A stretch of 64,000 nt of DNA from Datisca glomerata (GCA_003255025.1 QANY01008646.1:1362905-1426904); one strand, 5' to 3'; shown: positions 34,190-46,560, counted from the first letter of the stretch. Notes: a model not told the origin generated them from the sequence alone. Made by a program: numbers and translations.

Positions 34190-34970
34190 AAGGTCATGTT
34201 CCTAAAAGATATCTTCTTAGACCATTCCTATAGTTGATTAAAGCAATTGCAATGGCAAGAAAATGCCTACCGAGGATAATGGGAATCTTTGATTCTATGC
34301 TCACCACAGACTGGGTATCGAGGACAATGAAGTCAACGGGGTAATAGAATTTCAAAATTTGAACCAAAACATCAACTATACCCCGAGGCTTTTTGATTGA
34401 TTGATTGGCTAATTGCAACACCATAACAATTAGTTTTATTTTACCAAGGTCGAGCTATTAGTAAACAAAGTAGGGCATGAGATTAACACTTGCACCAAGG
34501 TCGAGGAAGCTTGGATAACTTCATGAGTCCCAATGTGACAAGAGATCGTGGGACAGCTAATATCTTTGTATTTTGGTGGTGTATTCTGCTTGATCATTGC
34601 ACTTACTTATTTTGTCAAGAAAGCAGTTTTCTTAACATGCTGCTTCCTTTTATAGTGCACAGATCCTTTATAACTTTGGTATAAGAAGGTACTTTCTTAA
34701 TGATATAAAGCAAAGGAAGATTAATTTTCACTTGTGTCAAGTGCTCTGGTATCTCATTTTGACTTTGTAGTACTTTACCCGTAGGACAGAGGGCTTGGGG
34801 GAAAGGAACTTTAACTGAAGATTCAGTTGGCTCATTATTCTTAGAGATTTCAATTGGAGTACTCATAGTGGCAGTACTTGTTGTTGGTCCTTCCAAAACT
34901 TTATTACAAGTAGTGATGGTATTGACTTCTTTGAGATTTTGACCGTCAGGATTAGAATTTTGTGCCATAT
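34190..34970 (-). pseudogene. Athila gag C-terminus and protease
   Basis: TLQLANQSIKKPRGIVDVLV-like residues (34424 onwards: LQLANQSIKKPRGIVDVLVQ), then YYPVDFIVLD and IPIILGRHFLA, the Athila protease pattern (usual ILGRPFLA). Upstream, 34968-34615 encodes the variable gag-pol linker (VKVPFPQALCP, VKINLPLLYIIKKVPSYTKV). Internal stops are present. Confidence 0.8.
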
Positions 34971-35299
34971 ATTGCCCTTTTTGTCAGGCTTGAGAGGGAA
35001 ACTTTCCACGTTCATGAATAACCAATGCTCTAGTTATCTTTGAAATCTAACTTTTCATTTCCTTGCTTTCTTCCATCACCTGAGTGAAAAGTGATTCAAA
35101 CTTCTAGTTTGTCTTGCTCTGCGCATCCATAAAAGAATGTAAAGTGTTCTCAAGAGAACTCCTTGGTGGTTGAGCATTGTATAGAGGAGCAGAATAAGGC
35201 ATTGTAGGTTGCTGTTGATTTCTCCATTGTCCTCCTTATTGTTGTGTTTGGTTAGGATCTCTCCAACTGAAATTTGGGTGGTTTCTCCAGCTAGGGTTG

Positions 35300-36840
35300 T
35301 ATGTGTTAGAGAAGGGTTAATATGATATTAAAGCATTGCATTGTTCCTCGTAAACTCCTCTCATATCATTGTAAGCAACGCAATCCTTAGCTAGATGATC
35401 CACCCATCCTACAAATATACACAACTCTTGTGATTCTACCCTTGCGACCATGTGAATTCCTCTACTTTCCTTAGTTTTGAGAGCATCGACTTGTTTTGTC
35501 AAAGACTCCATTTGAGCTTTGATGTTATCCTCTTCCCTTAGTTAGTAGATTCCTGAAGATCAAGATCGACTTGTACTATTAGTAGCACTAGGTCCAGTCC
35601 ATGTGTGGGTTTTTTCCACTAATCCGTTGATATACTCAAAAGCTTCTTCATGTTCCTTCTGGAGAAATACCCCATTGCACATTATTTCAACAAATTGACG
35701 CTCACAAATGGTAAGTCCTTCATAAAAACAACTTACAAGGTGCCAACTATTGTAACCATGACGGGAACATTGATTTAACAAATCTTCGAACTGTTCCCAG
35801 ATTTAAGGGTGTGAAAATTTTTTAAGAACCAACCAAACCGATTCGGTTCAGTTATTTTTATTAACCGCAATTTTGATTCGGTTACATTTTTAAGTAAATT
35901 TCTAATTAGTTCAAACCGATTACAACCATATGATATTTATATATATTTTTGATTTTTTAATTATTGAAGTTAAAATAAACCATAAACCAAAACTAAAGCC
36001 TTTAGTTTATAGAATTATATTTTTTAAATTATTGGAGATTAGTGTATGGATTAATGGATATTATATTTGATTATTGAATGTATTGATGTTTTGAGTTTAA
36101 ATTTTTCTTTATATTTTAAAAAAAATTATAGGTGTGGTCGAACCACTTATAAGTAACCAAACCAAACCGATTACTTTAGTTACATTTAGTTCGATTCTAA
36201 TGGTTACTTCAGTTTGATTCGGTTATTTAGATAACCGGTGAATTCAGTTCGATTATAAATTTTCTTTATTAACCGACCGAATCGAACCGTGTACACCCCT
36301 ACCCAGACTTGATATAATGTTTCATTATCTTTTTGTGTGAAGGTTGCGATTTATCGTTTAAGACTATTAGTCTTATGGTGAGGGAAAATGCAGTTGTCAT
36401 TTCTTCCCATGTATCCATCGATGTAGGTCGCATAGAATACAACCAGCTTTTTACCTTACCCTTCAACGAAAAGGGTAAAAATTTAAGCCGCACAGAATCT
36501 GCAGTTCCAGCTTCAAATTCTCGAATGTGAACTCAAGGATCTCATTTTCTAAACCTTGAAAAGTTGGTAAAAGTTGAATCATGCCCCGCTTGAAATCTAA
36601 GTTCGATAAATTTGGGGGAAACATGATGCATGAACGTGTGGTCGTACGTGTTGGGTGAACATAATCGTTCAACGACCTCTGTTGGACTTCTCCCTCTTCC
36701 GCTATTTCGAATAGATTTCTACTTGCTAACGAGTTTGGAGAAGAAGGAACACTAGAAACATGGGAAGAAGTGTCACTAGGATTATTTGATCTCTTTTCAA
36801 ATCTATCTAGTTCATCTCTATAACGATTCATGCACCTAAT
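35300..36840 (-). pseudogene. Athila gag, interrupted by hAT-2
   Basis: From 36831: LNDYVHPTRTTTRSCIMFPP, LDFKRGMIQLLPTFQGLENE, then RLKFLPFSLKGKVKSWLYSM (36490-36430). Across the hAT site the frame continues TLYQVW-EQFEDLLNQCSRH, then SWHLVSCFYEGLTICERQFV and EIMCNGVFLQKEHEEAFEYI, and the knuckle region CIFVGWVDHLAKDC. Closely follows Athila gag order. Stops and frameshifts elsewhere. Confidence 0.88.
35804..36301. mobile_element. Non-autonomous hAT (hAT-2), 498 bp
   Basis: Ends TAAGGGTGTGAAAAT and ...GTACACCCCTA, flanked by CCCAGATT (35796-35803) and CCCAGACT (36302-36309), an 8-bp duplication with one mismatch. Subterminal GGTTCGG/CCGAACC words at both ends. Removal restores the Athila gag reading TLYQVWEQFED. 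No coding capacity. Confidence 0.88.
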
Positions 36841-37480
36841 TTAATTTATCTTTGAATTATCATTATTATTTTTTAAAATTAATGCAAGAAATATACACCA
36901 ATAATGTTCCAAGTATGGAAGTGTAACAATTATAACTTGTACCAATCTTCCTTAAGCATATGCTTTCTTTGAGAGAACAATATTGATTTATATCAATCAC
37001 AATTTTCTTAATTGTAATGAAAATTATTTGCTAAAAATTAAAAACTAAGTTAATTCTATTCTAATAGTAACACAAATTATGAGACCTAAATTATTAACTA
37101 AATGAGAAGCTTTTAAAAAATTATAACCTAAATAAATTAAAGCAAAACAAATAACTAATAAAATTAAAAAATAAAGAATAACGGAAAATAAAAATAATTA
37201 CAATTCAAAGCCAGTAGGAAAGAATTTAATGTTAAATACAATGAAACTTTAAAATATTTAAAAAAAATTAAAGCAGAATTTTTTTAATGCTAAATACAAT
37301 CAAATCAGATTTAAAAAAATAGAATTAAGCAGTTTTTTTTCTTTTTTTTTTAGAAAAACTTAAAAACAAACTACTAAAATTATATATCAACAAATAAAAA
37401 GATAACTAAAAAACTAAAATAAAATTAAGTACCTCTTTAGTCAACTAATCTTCTACCAATTTTTTTACTTGAAAAATACC
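36841..37480 (-). other. Athila 5' leader
   Basis: About 640 bp of A-rich untranslated sequence between the primer site and gag; nothing coding seen. Confidence 0.6.
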
Positions 37481-37498
37481 TCCCCGGCAGCGGCGCCA
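37481..37498 (-). other. Athila primer binding site (Asp-tRNA type)
   Basis: Minus strand TGGCGCCGCTGCCGGGGA, five bases inside the 5' LTR end. This is the classic Athila primer site and fixes the element's direction. Confidence 0.9.
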
Positions 37499-37503
37499 AA
37501 ATT

Positions 37504-39030
37504 TGATTACGTCAAAACTTGTCGAAACAAACTGATCGATGTGGTGTAGATTGGGCGGTCGTATCCATAGGGAGGTAACTAAAAAAGTAAACAAGAGATG
37601 TTAGACAGGTGATTTTGGAGATAAAAAATGTAAATAAAAAAAGAATGAAATTTTAATTTTGTTGTTGAAAATGATTTTTTAAAACACAAAAAATTGATTT
37701 GATAAAAAGTCAATAATAAAAAGTGGTAAGGTGACGAGAATCCATTATATGATTCTTTTACCAATTTATATTTTGATTCATGAAATTACTCAATTGAAAA
37801 TTTTACATCCCAAATAATCAATTAGAAAATAAAGAGTTAAAGAACATATTTTAAAATAATGAATTTGATTAAATCAATTTCTTACATTTAGCACATGTGA
37901 AAATGAGACCATCTTATAATAAATCTAAAAAATGACAATATAACTTAGGTAATATTGCAATAAAATACTACTTATAAAATAAACACAATTTTATCAATAT
38001 AATTATGTCATATAAAATTCCACATAAAAAGGGATTGACTAAATTTCTTTGAAATTGATAACACAATTATATTAACAAATAATTTGAAGAAAAAGATAGA
38101 AGAAATATGATATACTCAAATTTATAAACTTGAAGAACAGTAAGAATCCAAATCCAAATAAGATACAACACATATAATTTCTTCTCTAACCTTATCAAAT
38201 GAATTTAGCCTATCTTACTAAACATTTCTCACAAATTCTAAAAACAAAGTAAGAGAAAAATAAGAACAAGAAAAAGAAGAAGATAGACTAAATTTCACTA
38301 TAATTTTATTATAGAAAAGCTTAATGCATAACATAAGGCAAGACCCTTAAATTATAGTGTTTTGGGGCTGCCAAAATATTATAAAATAAAAAAATAATTA
38401 AAAATAATATAAAAATGTAGAAATGAAGTAAAAATAATTAAAATGGCTTAATTTAGAAAGTAACACAATAAATACCCCTCCAAACGGACCTTAAGCTATT
38501 TAATCAAAGGAAACCAAAAGGCCGACATGTGTGGTCGTTTAATTCACCAACGTAGAGCTTTGGACAAGTAGAGGGACACTTGGCGGCAAGGTAGTGCTTC
38601 GACTGGAGCAAACCTCAGGTCTAGGAGATAAGAAAGTAATGGTGTGATGATGTGTCAGAATCGGATCGATAAACAATAAAGTAAGTGGGACCCTTTGGAA
38701 GAGAAAATGGAAGGGGTGGCATGCGGCTCAGCTTCTACGGATGTTGCAGAGCGTGACACATGGCAGAGAAAGGAGAAGACGGCTCTTCACGACTTGGGCT
38801 TGGTTTTCGACTTGGACTCTTCATTTGGGCTCCTTCGTTGGGCTATTGTCATGAACTTCCATATCTTTTCTTTGCAATCTTACCCTAATTACATATTTTT
38901 CCTGAAAAATAATTTAAATTAAATATTTTTGAATCACAATATGTTTATATTAATTACATGAAAATATCAATTAGAATCTAATTTATTTGACAATTTTAAA
39001 CAATCCAAGTACATTTTTAAGCACTTATCA
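37504..39030 (-). repeat. Athila 5' LTR (right)
   Basis: Starts TGATTACGTCAAAACTTG and ends AAGCACTTATCA in window orientation. Visible differences from the left LTR include many substitutions and small indels, so the insertion is not recent. Confidence 0.88.
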
Positions 39031-39810
39031 AAACTCTAACGGTTGACCTAGATATGTTATACAACATGTTCAACAAATCAATAACAAATTAGTTCTAAAT
39101 CTAATTGTTTTTAAAGTCATTTATCTAGCTTTAAATCTAATTGTTTACACCTTAAGGGTATTTTTGTGATTACCTTAATCCTGAGGTGAATACAAAACTT
39201 GATTTAATTATTTGCGATCTTTGATACGTTAAAAGAGTGAGTTTGAATTGTCAGATAATACATCGGTTGTTGGGATCGTGATTCAATATTAGAGTTACGT
39301 GATTTACATATATGGAATTTATGGTGAGATTGTAAAATGTAACAATATCACCTCATGCTTTATTGATGGATGTGTGAATAAATTTATCTGGCTAAATACT
39401 CGATGAAATGAATCATTGAACCAGATATGGTGAACTTTGTGAGACAATTTACTGTTATTCCTTTCTTATTCACAATCAATAAATGTGTTAAGAAAATAAT
39501 AAGTCGAGAGGTAATTTGGTATGTTTACATCCCGCTCTTGTTTCTGATATTAACGAAGGGTAACATAGCAAAATATTATGTGGATCGTGAAATGAGAAGT
39601 GTCTATTTGCACCAACAGAAAAATGTAGCGTACATGAATCGAGAGTTGATTCCGCATCGGACCTATATTGGAGTCATACGATGTCATCATTAAATAGGTT
39701 AGAAATTTACGGAGATAAATTCGTCGAGTATTTAAATCCTATAGATTTGTTCATGCGGGTCAATTCAGTCTCAGGAGTAGCTCATTAAGATAGGAATGAG
39801 AAACAACACC

Positions 39811-42744
39811 AGTTGGACTAAAAATGTGTTTTGGACCAATGTATACTTCCCGAACCGATATGAAATGGGTATCGTCACTAAAGTTGTGAAGAACAAAAAA
39901 TAATGATCAAATTCAAAGAATTATTATTTTTTAATTATTGAATAATTAGTAAATAGAAGAAAATAATTAATTAATTGATTGAGATCAATTTAATTTAACA
40001 ATTTAGATTGATGAATTTGGACACAGTATTGACTCTAAGGAGATGTAAAGTTTCGACAATTACAATAAGGGGAGGAGAATTCTGGTAATTTACAATATAT
40101 GGGATATGTGTAAATTCTGTAATATTTATATAAGGGATGACATTAGGGTTGTCTCCCTAAGTGTGTTGACACAAATCTAATCACAGTGTATGATTACACA
40201 ATGCAAAAAAAAAAGCAGTTTCTATTTCCCCTCACGTTGCCGTCGAAATCTAGAGGAAGAAGAAAATGAAATTTGTTTTTTCTCCTTTTGTTTTGAGATC
40301 CCACACTCAATTCCTGATGACATCCTATTAAGATATACTTCTCAATCCTACGAGTGATTTTTGGTGAGAAGATTGATTCAAGTTCTACGAATAACAAAGA
40401 ACGCAAGACAATCAATAAGATTCTACCAAGTTAGAACTTCTCCGAAACAAGAAAAGTATAATATTATTTCCACATCCTCTAAATATGTCAATCAAAATAC
40501 GCATGATCATAAAAGGTTTTATATTAATATGATTAAATAGTTGACGTGAAATTTTTTTGTTTCCGCCTACGAACCATTTCGTGGTTCATTGTTTTTCTTA
40601 ATTTTTTAAAACCCAATCCAACACCTTATACCCTTATTTTATTCTGAGAGTAGGACTTATGAATTACCATTTTCAATGACTTTATGCTCTTATTTCATTC
40701 CAAGAGTAGGACTTATGAACTGCTCCTTCCAAGGACCTTATGCTCTTTTTTCATTCTGAGAGTATGACTCATGAACTTCCCCATCAGTTGGACTAAAAAT
40801 GTGTTTTGAACCAAGGTATACTTCCCGAACCGATATGAAATGGGTATCGTCAATAAAGTTGTGAAGAAAAAAAAATAATGATCAAATTCAAACTGGTGGA
40901 GATGTAAACTTTTAATTATTGAATAATTAGTAAATAGAAGAAAATAATTAATTAATTGATTGAGATCAATTTAATTTAACAATTTAGATTGATGAATTTG
41001 GACACAGTATTGACTCTAAGGAGATGTAAAGTTTTGACAATTACAACAAGGGGAGGAGAATTCTGGTAATTTACAATATATGGGATATGTGTAAATTCTG
41101 TAATATTTATATAAAGGATGACATTAGGGTTGTCTCCCTAAGTGTGTTGACACAAACCTAATCACAGTGTATGATTACACAATGCAAAAAAAAAAAGTAG
41201 TTTCTATTTCCCATCACGTTGCCGTCGAAATCTAGAGGAAGAAGAAAATGAAATTTGTTTTTTCTCCTTTTGTTTTGAGATCCCACACTCAATTCCTGAT
41301 GACATCCTATTAAGATATACTTCTCAATCCTACGAGTGATTTTTGGTGAGAAGATTGATTCAAGTTCTACGAATAACAAAGAACGCAAGACAATCAATAA
41401 GATTCTACCAAGTTAGAACTTCTCCGAAACAAGAAAAGTATAATATTATTTCCACATCCTCTAAATATGTCAATCAAAATACGCATGATCATAAAAGGTT
41501 TTATATTAATATGATTAAATAGTTGACGTGAAATTTTTTTGTTTCCGCCTACGAACCATTTCGTGGTTCATTGTTTTTCTTAATTTTTTAAAACCCAATC
41601 CAACACCTTATACCCTTATTTTATTCTGAGAGTAGGACTTATGAATTACCATTTTCAATGACTTTATGCTCTTATTTCATTCCAAGAGTAGGACTTATGA
41701 ACTGCTCCTTCCAAGGACCTTATGCTCTTTTTTCATTCTGAGAGTATGACTCATGAACTTCCCCATCAGTTGGACTAAAAATGTGTTTTGAACCAAGGTA
41801 TACTTCCCGAACCGATATGAAATGGGTATCGTCACTAAAGTTGTGAAGAACAAAAAATAATGATCAAATTCAAACTGGTGGAGATGTAAACTTTTAATTA
41901 TTGAATAATTAGTAAATAGAAGAAAATAATTAATTAATTGATTGAGATCAATTTAATTTAACAATTTAGATTGATGAATTTGGACACAGTATTGACTCTA
42001 AGGAGATGTAAAGTTTTGACAATTACAACAAGGGGAGGAGAATTCTGGTAATTTATAATATATGGGATATGTGTAAATTCTGTAATATTTATATAAGGGA
42101 TGACATTAGGGTTGTCTCCCTAAGTGTGTTGACACAAACCTAATCACAGTGTATGATTACACAGTGCAAAAAAAAGCAGTTTCTATTTCCCCTCACGTTG
42201 CCGTCGAAATCTAGAGGAAGAAGAAAATGAAATTTGTTTTTTCTCCTTTTGTTTTGAGATCTCACACTCAATTCCTGATGGCATCCTATTAAGATATACT
42301 TCTCAATCCTACGAGTGGTTTTTGGTGAGAAGATTGATTCAAGTTCTACGAATAACAAAGAACGCAAGACAATCAATAAGATTCTACCAAGTTAGAACTT
42401 CTCCGAAACAAGAAAAGTATAATATTATTTCCACATCCTCTAAATATGTCAATCAAAATACGCATGATCATAAAAGGTTTTATATTAATATGATTAAATA
42501 GTTGACGTGAAATTTTTTTGTTTCCGCCTATGAACCATTTCGTGGTTCATTGTTTTTCTTAATTTTTTAAAACCCAATTCAACACCTTATACCCTTATTT
42601 CATTCTGAGAGTAGGACTTATGAATTGCCATTTTCAATGACTTTATGCTCTTATTTCATTCCAAGAGTAGGACTTATGAACTGCTCCTTCCAAGGACCTT
42701 ATGCTCTTATTTCATTCTGAGAGTATGACTCATGAACTTCCCCT
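39811..42744. repeat. Tandem triplication of a ~980-bp segment
   Basis: Three head-to-tail units: 39811-40785 (975 bp), 40786-41767 (982 bp) and 41768-~42744. Each starts AGTTGGACTAAAAATGTG, runs through the last ~810 bp of the solo LTR (with TATA box) and ~160 bp of the 56-bp array, and breaks at GAACTTCCCC. Units 2 and 3 share CTGGTGGAGATGTAAACT, absent from unit 1. Units 1 and 2 share variants near the end (CCCAATCCAACA, GAATTACC) not in unit 3. The minus-strand frames repeated in each unit are noncoding. Confidence 0.92.
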
Positions 42745-42835
42745 CTCAAAGAATTTATGCCCTTATTTTCTTCTAATAGTAGAACTTACGAACTACCCAT
42801 CCCAAGGGCTTTATTCCTTTATTTCCGTTGTAGTT
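42745..42835. repeat. 56-bp array of Gypsy B, right end
   Basis: The last units (CCTCTCAAAGAATTTATGCC...; TAGTAGAACTTACGAACTAC) match the last units of array A, then the sequence enters the integrase-side 3' region. Confidence 0.8.
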
Positions 42836-42959
42836 TTATGCCTAAAGGAGAGAGTTGACACCGAGAATTTTTATGTGAAAAACCCTTACTAGAAAAAAAC
42901 CACGGGAAAAGTGTTCACTATATTGAGTTTTACAATTTTTTAAACAAAGTATTTCCTTA

Positions 42960-43990
42960 GGTGAGCCGCATTCCAGGGTTTCGGTAGATCCGTTCCTTCT
43001 TCTTTTTCGCCTATTCCGTTGATGATATATGGCCCTTCCCAAGTTTGCCCAAGCTTTCATTCTATCTGGAAGATCTTTTTTAGAATCAGGCCTCCCTTCT
43101 AATTCCCATTTTCATACCTTTTCCTGGAAGTTAGATTTCCTCTTCTGGTTGTAATGGGCCATCCGGATCAGGGATGCTTCTCGTCGTTCTTCCAGCTCAT
43201 CAAGGCTATTTCTGAGGAGTTATTCATTTTGTTGTTGTTCAGTCTAAATCTCATAGTAAGACTTCTGATTTCAACAGGAATCATTGCTTCCGCTCCATAT
43301 GTTAGAGCGAATGGTGTTTCACCCATTTTTTTTCTCGGAGTTATTATGTATGCCCATAATACTGCTGGAAATTCTTCACCCACTTTCCTTTGGCTGACTC
43401 TAGTCGTTTCTTCAATTTTTCAAGTATAATGTGTATAATTCACAAAAGGTTTTCACCATGTTCCTGGTGAACTGGAGTCTGTTATCAGATATGAGGACCT
43501 AGGAAATTACGTATTGGTATACTATGCTCTTCCATATAAACCATTTCACCTCCACTTCACGAATTCTGGCGAAGGCTTCAGCCTCAATCCATTTGGTGAA
43601 GTAATTTGTTGCTACCAATAAGAAGCATTTCTGAGCTGGTGCTGTGGGGAGTGGTCCAACAACGTCTAGGGCCATTGCATGAACGGCCAATGACTTATTA
43701 CAATTTTGAGTTTTCCGGGAGCCATCTTGACTACGGGTACAAAATGCTGACACATATCACATTTATTTGCATATTTCTTAGTGTCTTTGTGCATCTTTGG
43801 CCAGTAGTACCCTTCATTCATCCATGATTTCCACATACCCTTTCGTGAATTTCTGCTAACACATATTAAGCTTCCTTCTCCGGTGGACACTTCAGGTACA
43901 GGCATGTAAAGGATTCCTTATACAATAGTTAGTTTATCAATGTATACGTGGTGCTCTGTTGCTGCACCCTCCTGGCGAGGAGCTTGTCTT
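42960..43990 (-). pseudogene. Gypsy B integrase
   Basis: Zinc-binding part GYYWPKMHKDTKKYANKCDM-CQ (~43820-43760), core start MALDVVGPLPTAPAQKCFLL (43680-43620) with TNYFTKWIEAEAFARIREVE where D is replaced by N, then FPAVLWAYIITPRKKMGETP and ALTYGAEAMIPVEIRSL (43370-43270). Frameshifted between blocks. Confidence 0.85.
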
Positions 43991-44700
43991 CTCGGAGTAT
44001 TCGTACCTTAAGATAGTGGATTATGTTGTGCTGCAAACTGGGTTCTCCTTCTACTTTGATATCAGTTACGTGCTTCCACCAGAGTGAGGCACTTGGTCTC
44101 TCCAAAAACTCCATGGGAACGTTCATCTTGTACAGAATAACAATTATGATCCTAGGTTTGCCAGTGCGTCAGCATGCCCGTTATCAGTTTTTAGGATTTA
44201 TTAGATCTAGTAGCCTTTTCAACGCGCTTAGTACGTACTTTGCTCATTGTAGGTAGCTTATCATCCTTTCATCTTTTGTTATGTACTCCCCCATGACATG
44301 TTTCACAATTAGCATGGAATCACAAAATACCTTTACATATGTTACCTCATATTCTCGTACCAGAGTCACTCCCGCTATTAGTGCTTCATATTCCACTTCA
44401 TTGTTTGACTCGCTGAATCTGAAGGAGATGGAATGCGCTCTAATGTTTCTCCAAGGGGGTCTTTATCACCACCCCTGCTCATGTTCCTATGTTATTTGAT
44501 GCATCATCAGGAATCAACGTATAATTTCCAAGGCTCGTTCTCAATTTCTTCATGAGGCCCCCTTTCAACTTCTCCTTCAGTGAAGTCTGCAACGAAGTCT
44601 GCTAGCCCCTGCCTTTTGACTGAGGTTTTAGGCTCGTAATGAATGTCATACTAGCTTACCTCAATCGACCATTTTCCATTCTCTTACTTACCTCTGTAGA
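43991..44700 (-). pseudogene. Gypsy B second RNase H and linker
   Basis: Matches the equivalent part of element A at the DNA level throughout (e.g. tracts around 44520-44600 parallel 17040-17120, encoding the VKGRAL and NGPWKLY-type region), and carries an extra short duplication AACGAAGTCTGC at ~44590. Frames are heavily broken. Confidence 0.75.
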
Positions 44701-44769
44701 GTGCACGAGACTCTTAACAGGTGAATCCGTCAAAACTCTGATGTTATTTGCCTAAAAGTAGGGTCTCAA

Positions 44770-45800
44770 TTTATTTATAACTCACAGTGGCCGCTATAAG
44801 GCTTTTACTGATGAAATATATGGGCTTCTGCTTTCTTTCCTCCTCCCTGATGAGTATGGTGCTAGCGGTCATTGTCAAAGCGACAACATATAGTAGGAGT
44901 TGTTCACCCGGTACTAGCTTAGAGAGTAAATGTGGAGTTGTCAGGTATTCCTTAATTCTGCTGAGAGCTTTCACATTCCTCGTTCCATCCGTGTGCATAA
45001 TTCTTTCTCAACTTTTCAAAAAATGGTTGACATTTATCCGTAGACCTTGAGATGGATATGTTTAGGGTGGCCAACCTTCCCGTTAACCCCTGTATCTCTT
45101 TTAGGTTCGCGAAGATTTCATCTCCATAATTGCCTTCACTTGGTCCGGGTTTACTTCGATTCCTCACTATGTCACCAGGTTCCCGAGGAATTTTCCTGCA
45201 GCTACCCTGAACGTACACTTTTTCAGATTAAGCTTTATGGAGTTTTATCTTAGAGATGCAAAGGCTTATTCGAGATACTGAATATGGTCCTCCCATTTCT
45301 GGCTTTTGACCAGCATGTCGTCTATAAAGACTTCCATGCTTTTCCTGATCTGTTCATGGAAGACTTTGTCACCATTCTTTGATAGGTAGCACTTGCGTTT
45401 CTAATCCAAACGACATAACTTTATAACAGTAGGTACCATATTCAGTAATATATGAAGTTTTTTTCTGATCAGGTTGTAACATTTTCACCTGATTATATCT
45501 GGAGTACGCGTCCATGAAGTTGAGCAACTCATGTCCTAAAGTGGTATCAACCATGAGATCTATCCTTGGCAGTGGGTACTCATATTTGGGGCAGGCTTTA
45601 TTCAAATCGGTGAAGTCCACACATATTCTCCACTTTCCACTTTTCTTCTGCATCATTACCACGTTGGCTAACCACTCTAGGTTGTACACTTCCCGAACAA
45701 AACTTGTTGCCAAGAGATTTTTGACTTCTTCCTTGATTGCATGATTCCACTCCGGGGCAAAGCTCCTCTTCCTCTATTTTACTGGCTTCACAGCGGAATC
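44770..45800 (-). pseudogene. Gypsy B reverse transcriptase and RNase H
   Basis: FVREVYNLEWLANVVMMQKK, SGKWRICVDFTDLNKACPKY, HELLNFMDAYSRYNQVKMLQ and ITEYGTYCYKVMSFGL (45713-45385), then EVFIDDMLVKSQK (catalytic FIDD at 45328-45317, where A has YVDD), then RNase H-side residues KPIYFISKSL near 44810. The block 45713-45369 is open; downstream frames are shifted. Confidence 0.87.
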
Positions 45801-46119
45801 CGTATTCAACTCATGATGGTTGATTTCTTCTGGGACGCCAGGCATCTCATGTGTCATAGTTGCAAACACATCCTTGTTTACTCTCAGGAAATTAACTAAC
45901 TTTTCCTTTTCACTTCTTTAGAGATATGTACCAACATTTGTCAGCTTTTGGGTTCCTTCCTCCAGGCCTACAAGTTCCGTTTCTTCTCCCACCTCGTACC
46001 TCAAGCCGTCTTTCACGTCTTTCTATGATTGCTATAAATTCATGGGTCGCTTACCTTCTGTCTTTTCCATCGCTCTCTTCTTGACCGATTTCGGAGCAGA
46101 TGCGGGCAGTTGCTTGATC

Positions 46120-46560
46120 TCTCCTTATCGTTTTAACCCCCTCTGATTATGGGTATTTTAGTACTTGGTAGAAGGTTGAAGGAACGACTTTCATTTTATG
46201 GAGCTAGGTTCTTCCCAGGATAACGTTGTATGGAGATGATGTGCTCAGTATCATGAACTTAGTCATATAGTGGAAGGGGTCTGCATTCACCAGGAGAACA
46301 AGGGTTCCCACTGAGTAACTAATGGCTCCATAGAAACCTATCAACGGTTGTGAAGTTCCTTACAGCTCATGTTTTCCCATTGAAACTTTCTCTAAGGTTA
46401 ACCTATATAAAATGTTCATTGCACTCTTGTCATCCACCAGGACTCTCCTTAGCAAACAGTTGTCAACTTGTATTGAAATGACAAGAGCATCATTGTCATG
46501 CTCGTCATGATCCAAGTTCAGATCATCGAATACCAACGGTGGATTCCCGCTGACGCTTAG
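46120..46560 (-). pseudogene. Gypsy B protease region
   Basis: Aligns by eye to 18700-19100 of element A (same order of words such as the VIPSTFYN-like tract and the DDKSAMNIL-like remnant of the active site near 46430). The active-site GS is altered. No long open frame remains. Confidence 0.65.

Larger units (their letters stand above)
29178..39030 (-). mobile_element. Athila-lineage Ty3/Gypsy element nested in the solo LTR
   Basis: LTRs 29178-30662 (1485 bp, 3') and 37504-39030 (1527 bp, 5'), in element orientation TGATAAGTGCTTG...AATCA. Flanks are AGACT (29173-29177) and AAACT (39031-39035), a 5-bp duplication with one change. The primer site is TGGCGCCGCTGCCGGGGA (Asp-tRNA type). Internal order on the minus strand: gag, protease, RT, integrase. 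The gag motifs (NPTRT-SC--FPPN type) and protease (ILGRHFLA) are Athila-like. A RNase H domain is not found between RT and integrase. All frames are broken. Confidence 0.88.
28874..40623 (+). mobile_element. Solo LTR (Copia-type?) ~1.9 kb, split by an Athila element
   Basis: Begins TGTTAGAATTACG and ends CCAATCCAACA, flanked by an exact 5-bp repeat CCTTA (28869-28873 and 40624-40628). Without the Athila insertion (29178-39030 plus one copy of its target repeat) it is ~1.9 kb. There are no internal coding sequences, so it is a solo LTR left by LTR-LTR recombination. On the plus strand a TATA box TTTATATAAGG (40125) precedes ~490 bp to the 3' end, giving the plus orientation. The ATTGG-type primer site that would follow the 3' end is absent, as expected. 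Confidence 0.78.

Noticed and set aside
30306..38922. Similar plus-strand ORFs at 30306-30506 and 38695-38922 (WQRKEKTALH)
   Set aside because: They are the two LTRs of the Athila element read in the antisense direction; homology is that of LTRs and the frames differ by indels.
39427..39693. 88-codon plus-strand ORF in the solo LTR
   Set aside because: Lies wholly within LTR sequence and has no recognisable motif or ATG-context support.
40194..42376. Three near-identical minus-strand ORFs (40194, 41158, 42140)
   Set aside because: They lie within the triplicated LTR segment, opposite to the LTR promoter; their conservation reflects recent duplication, not selection.
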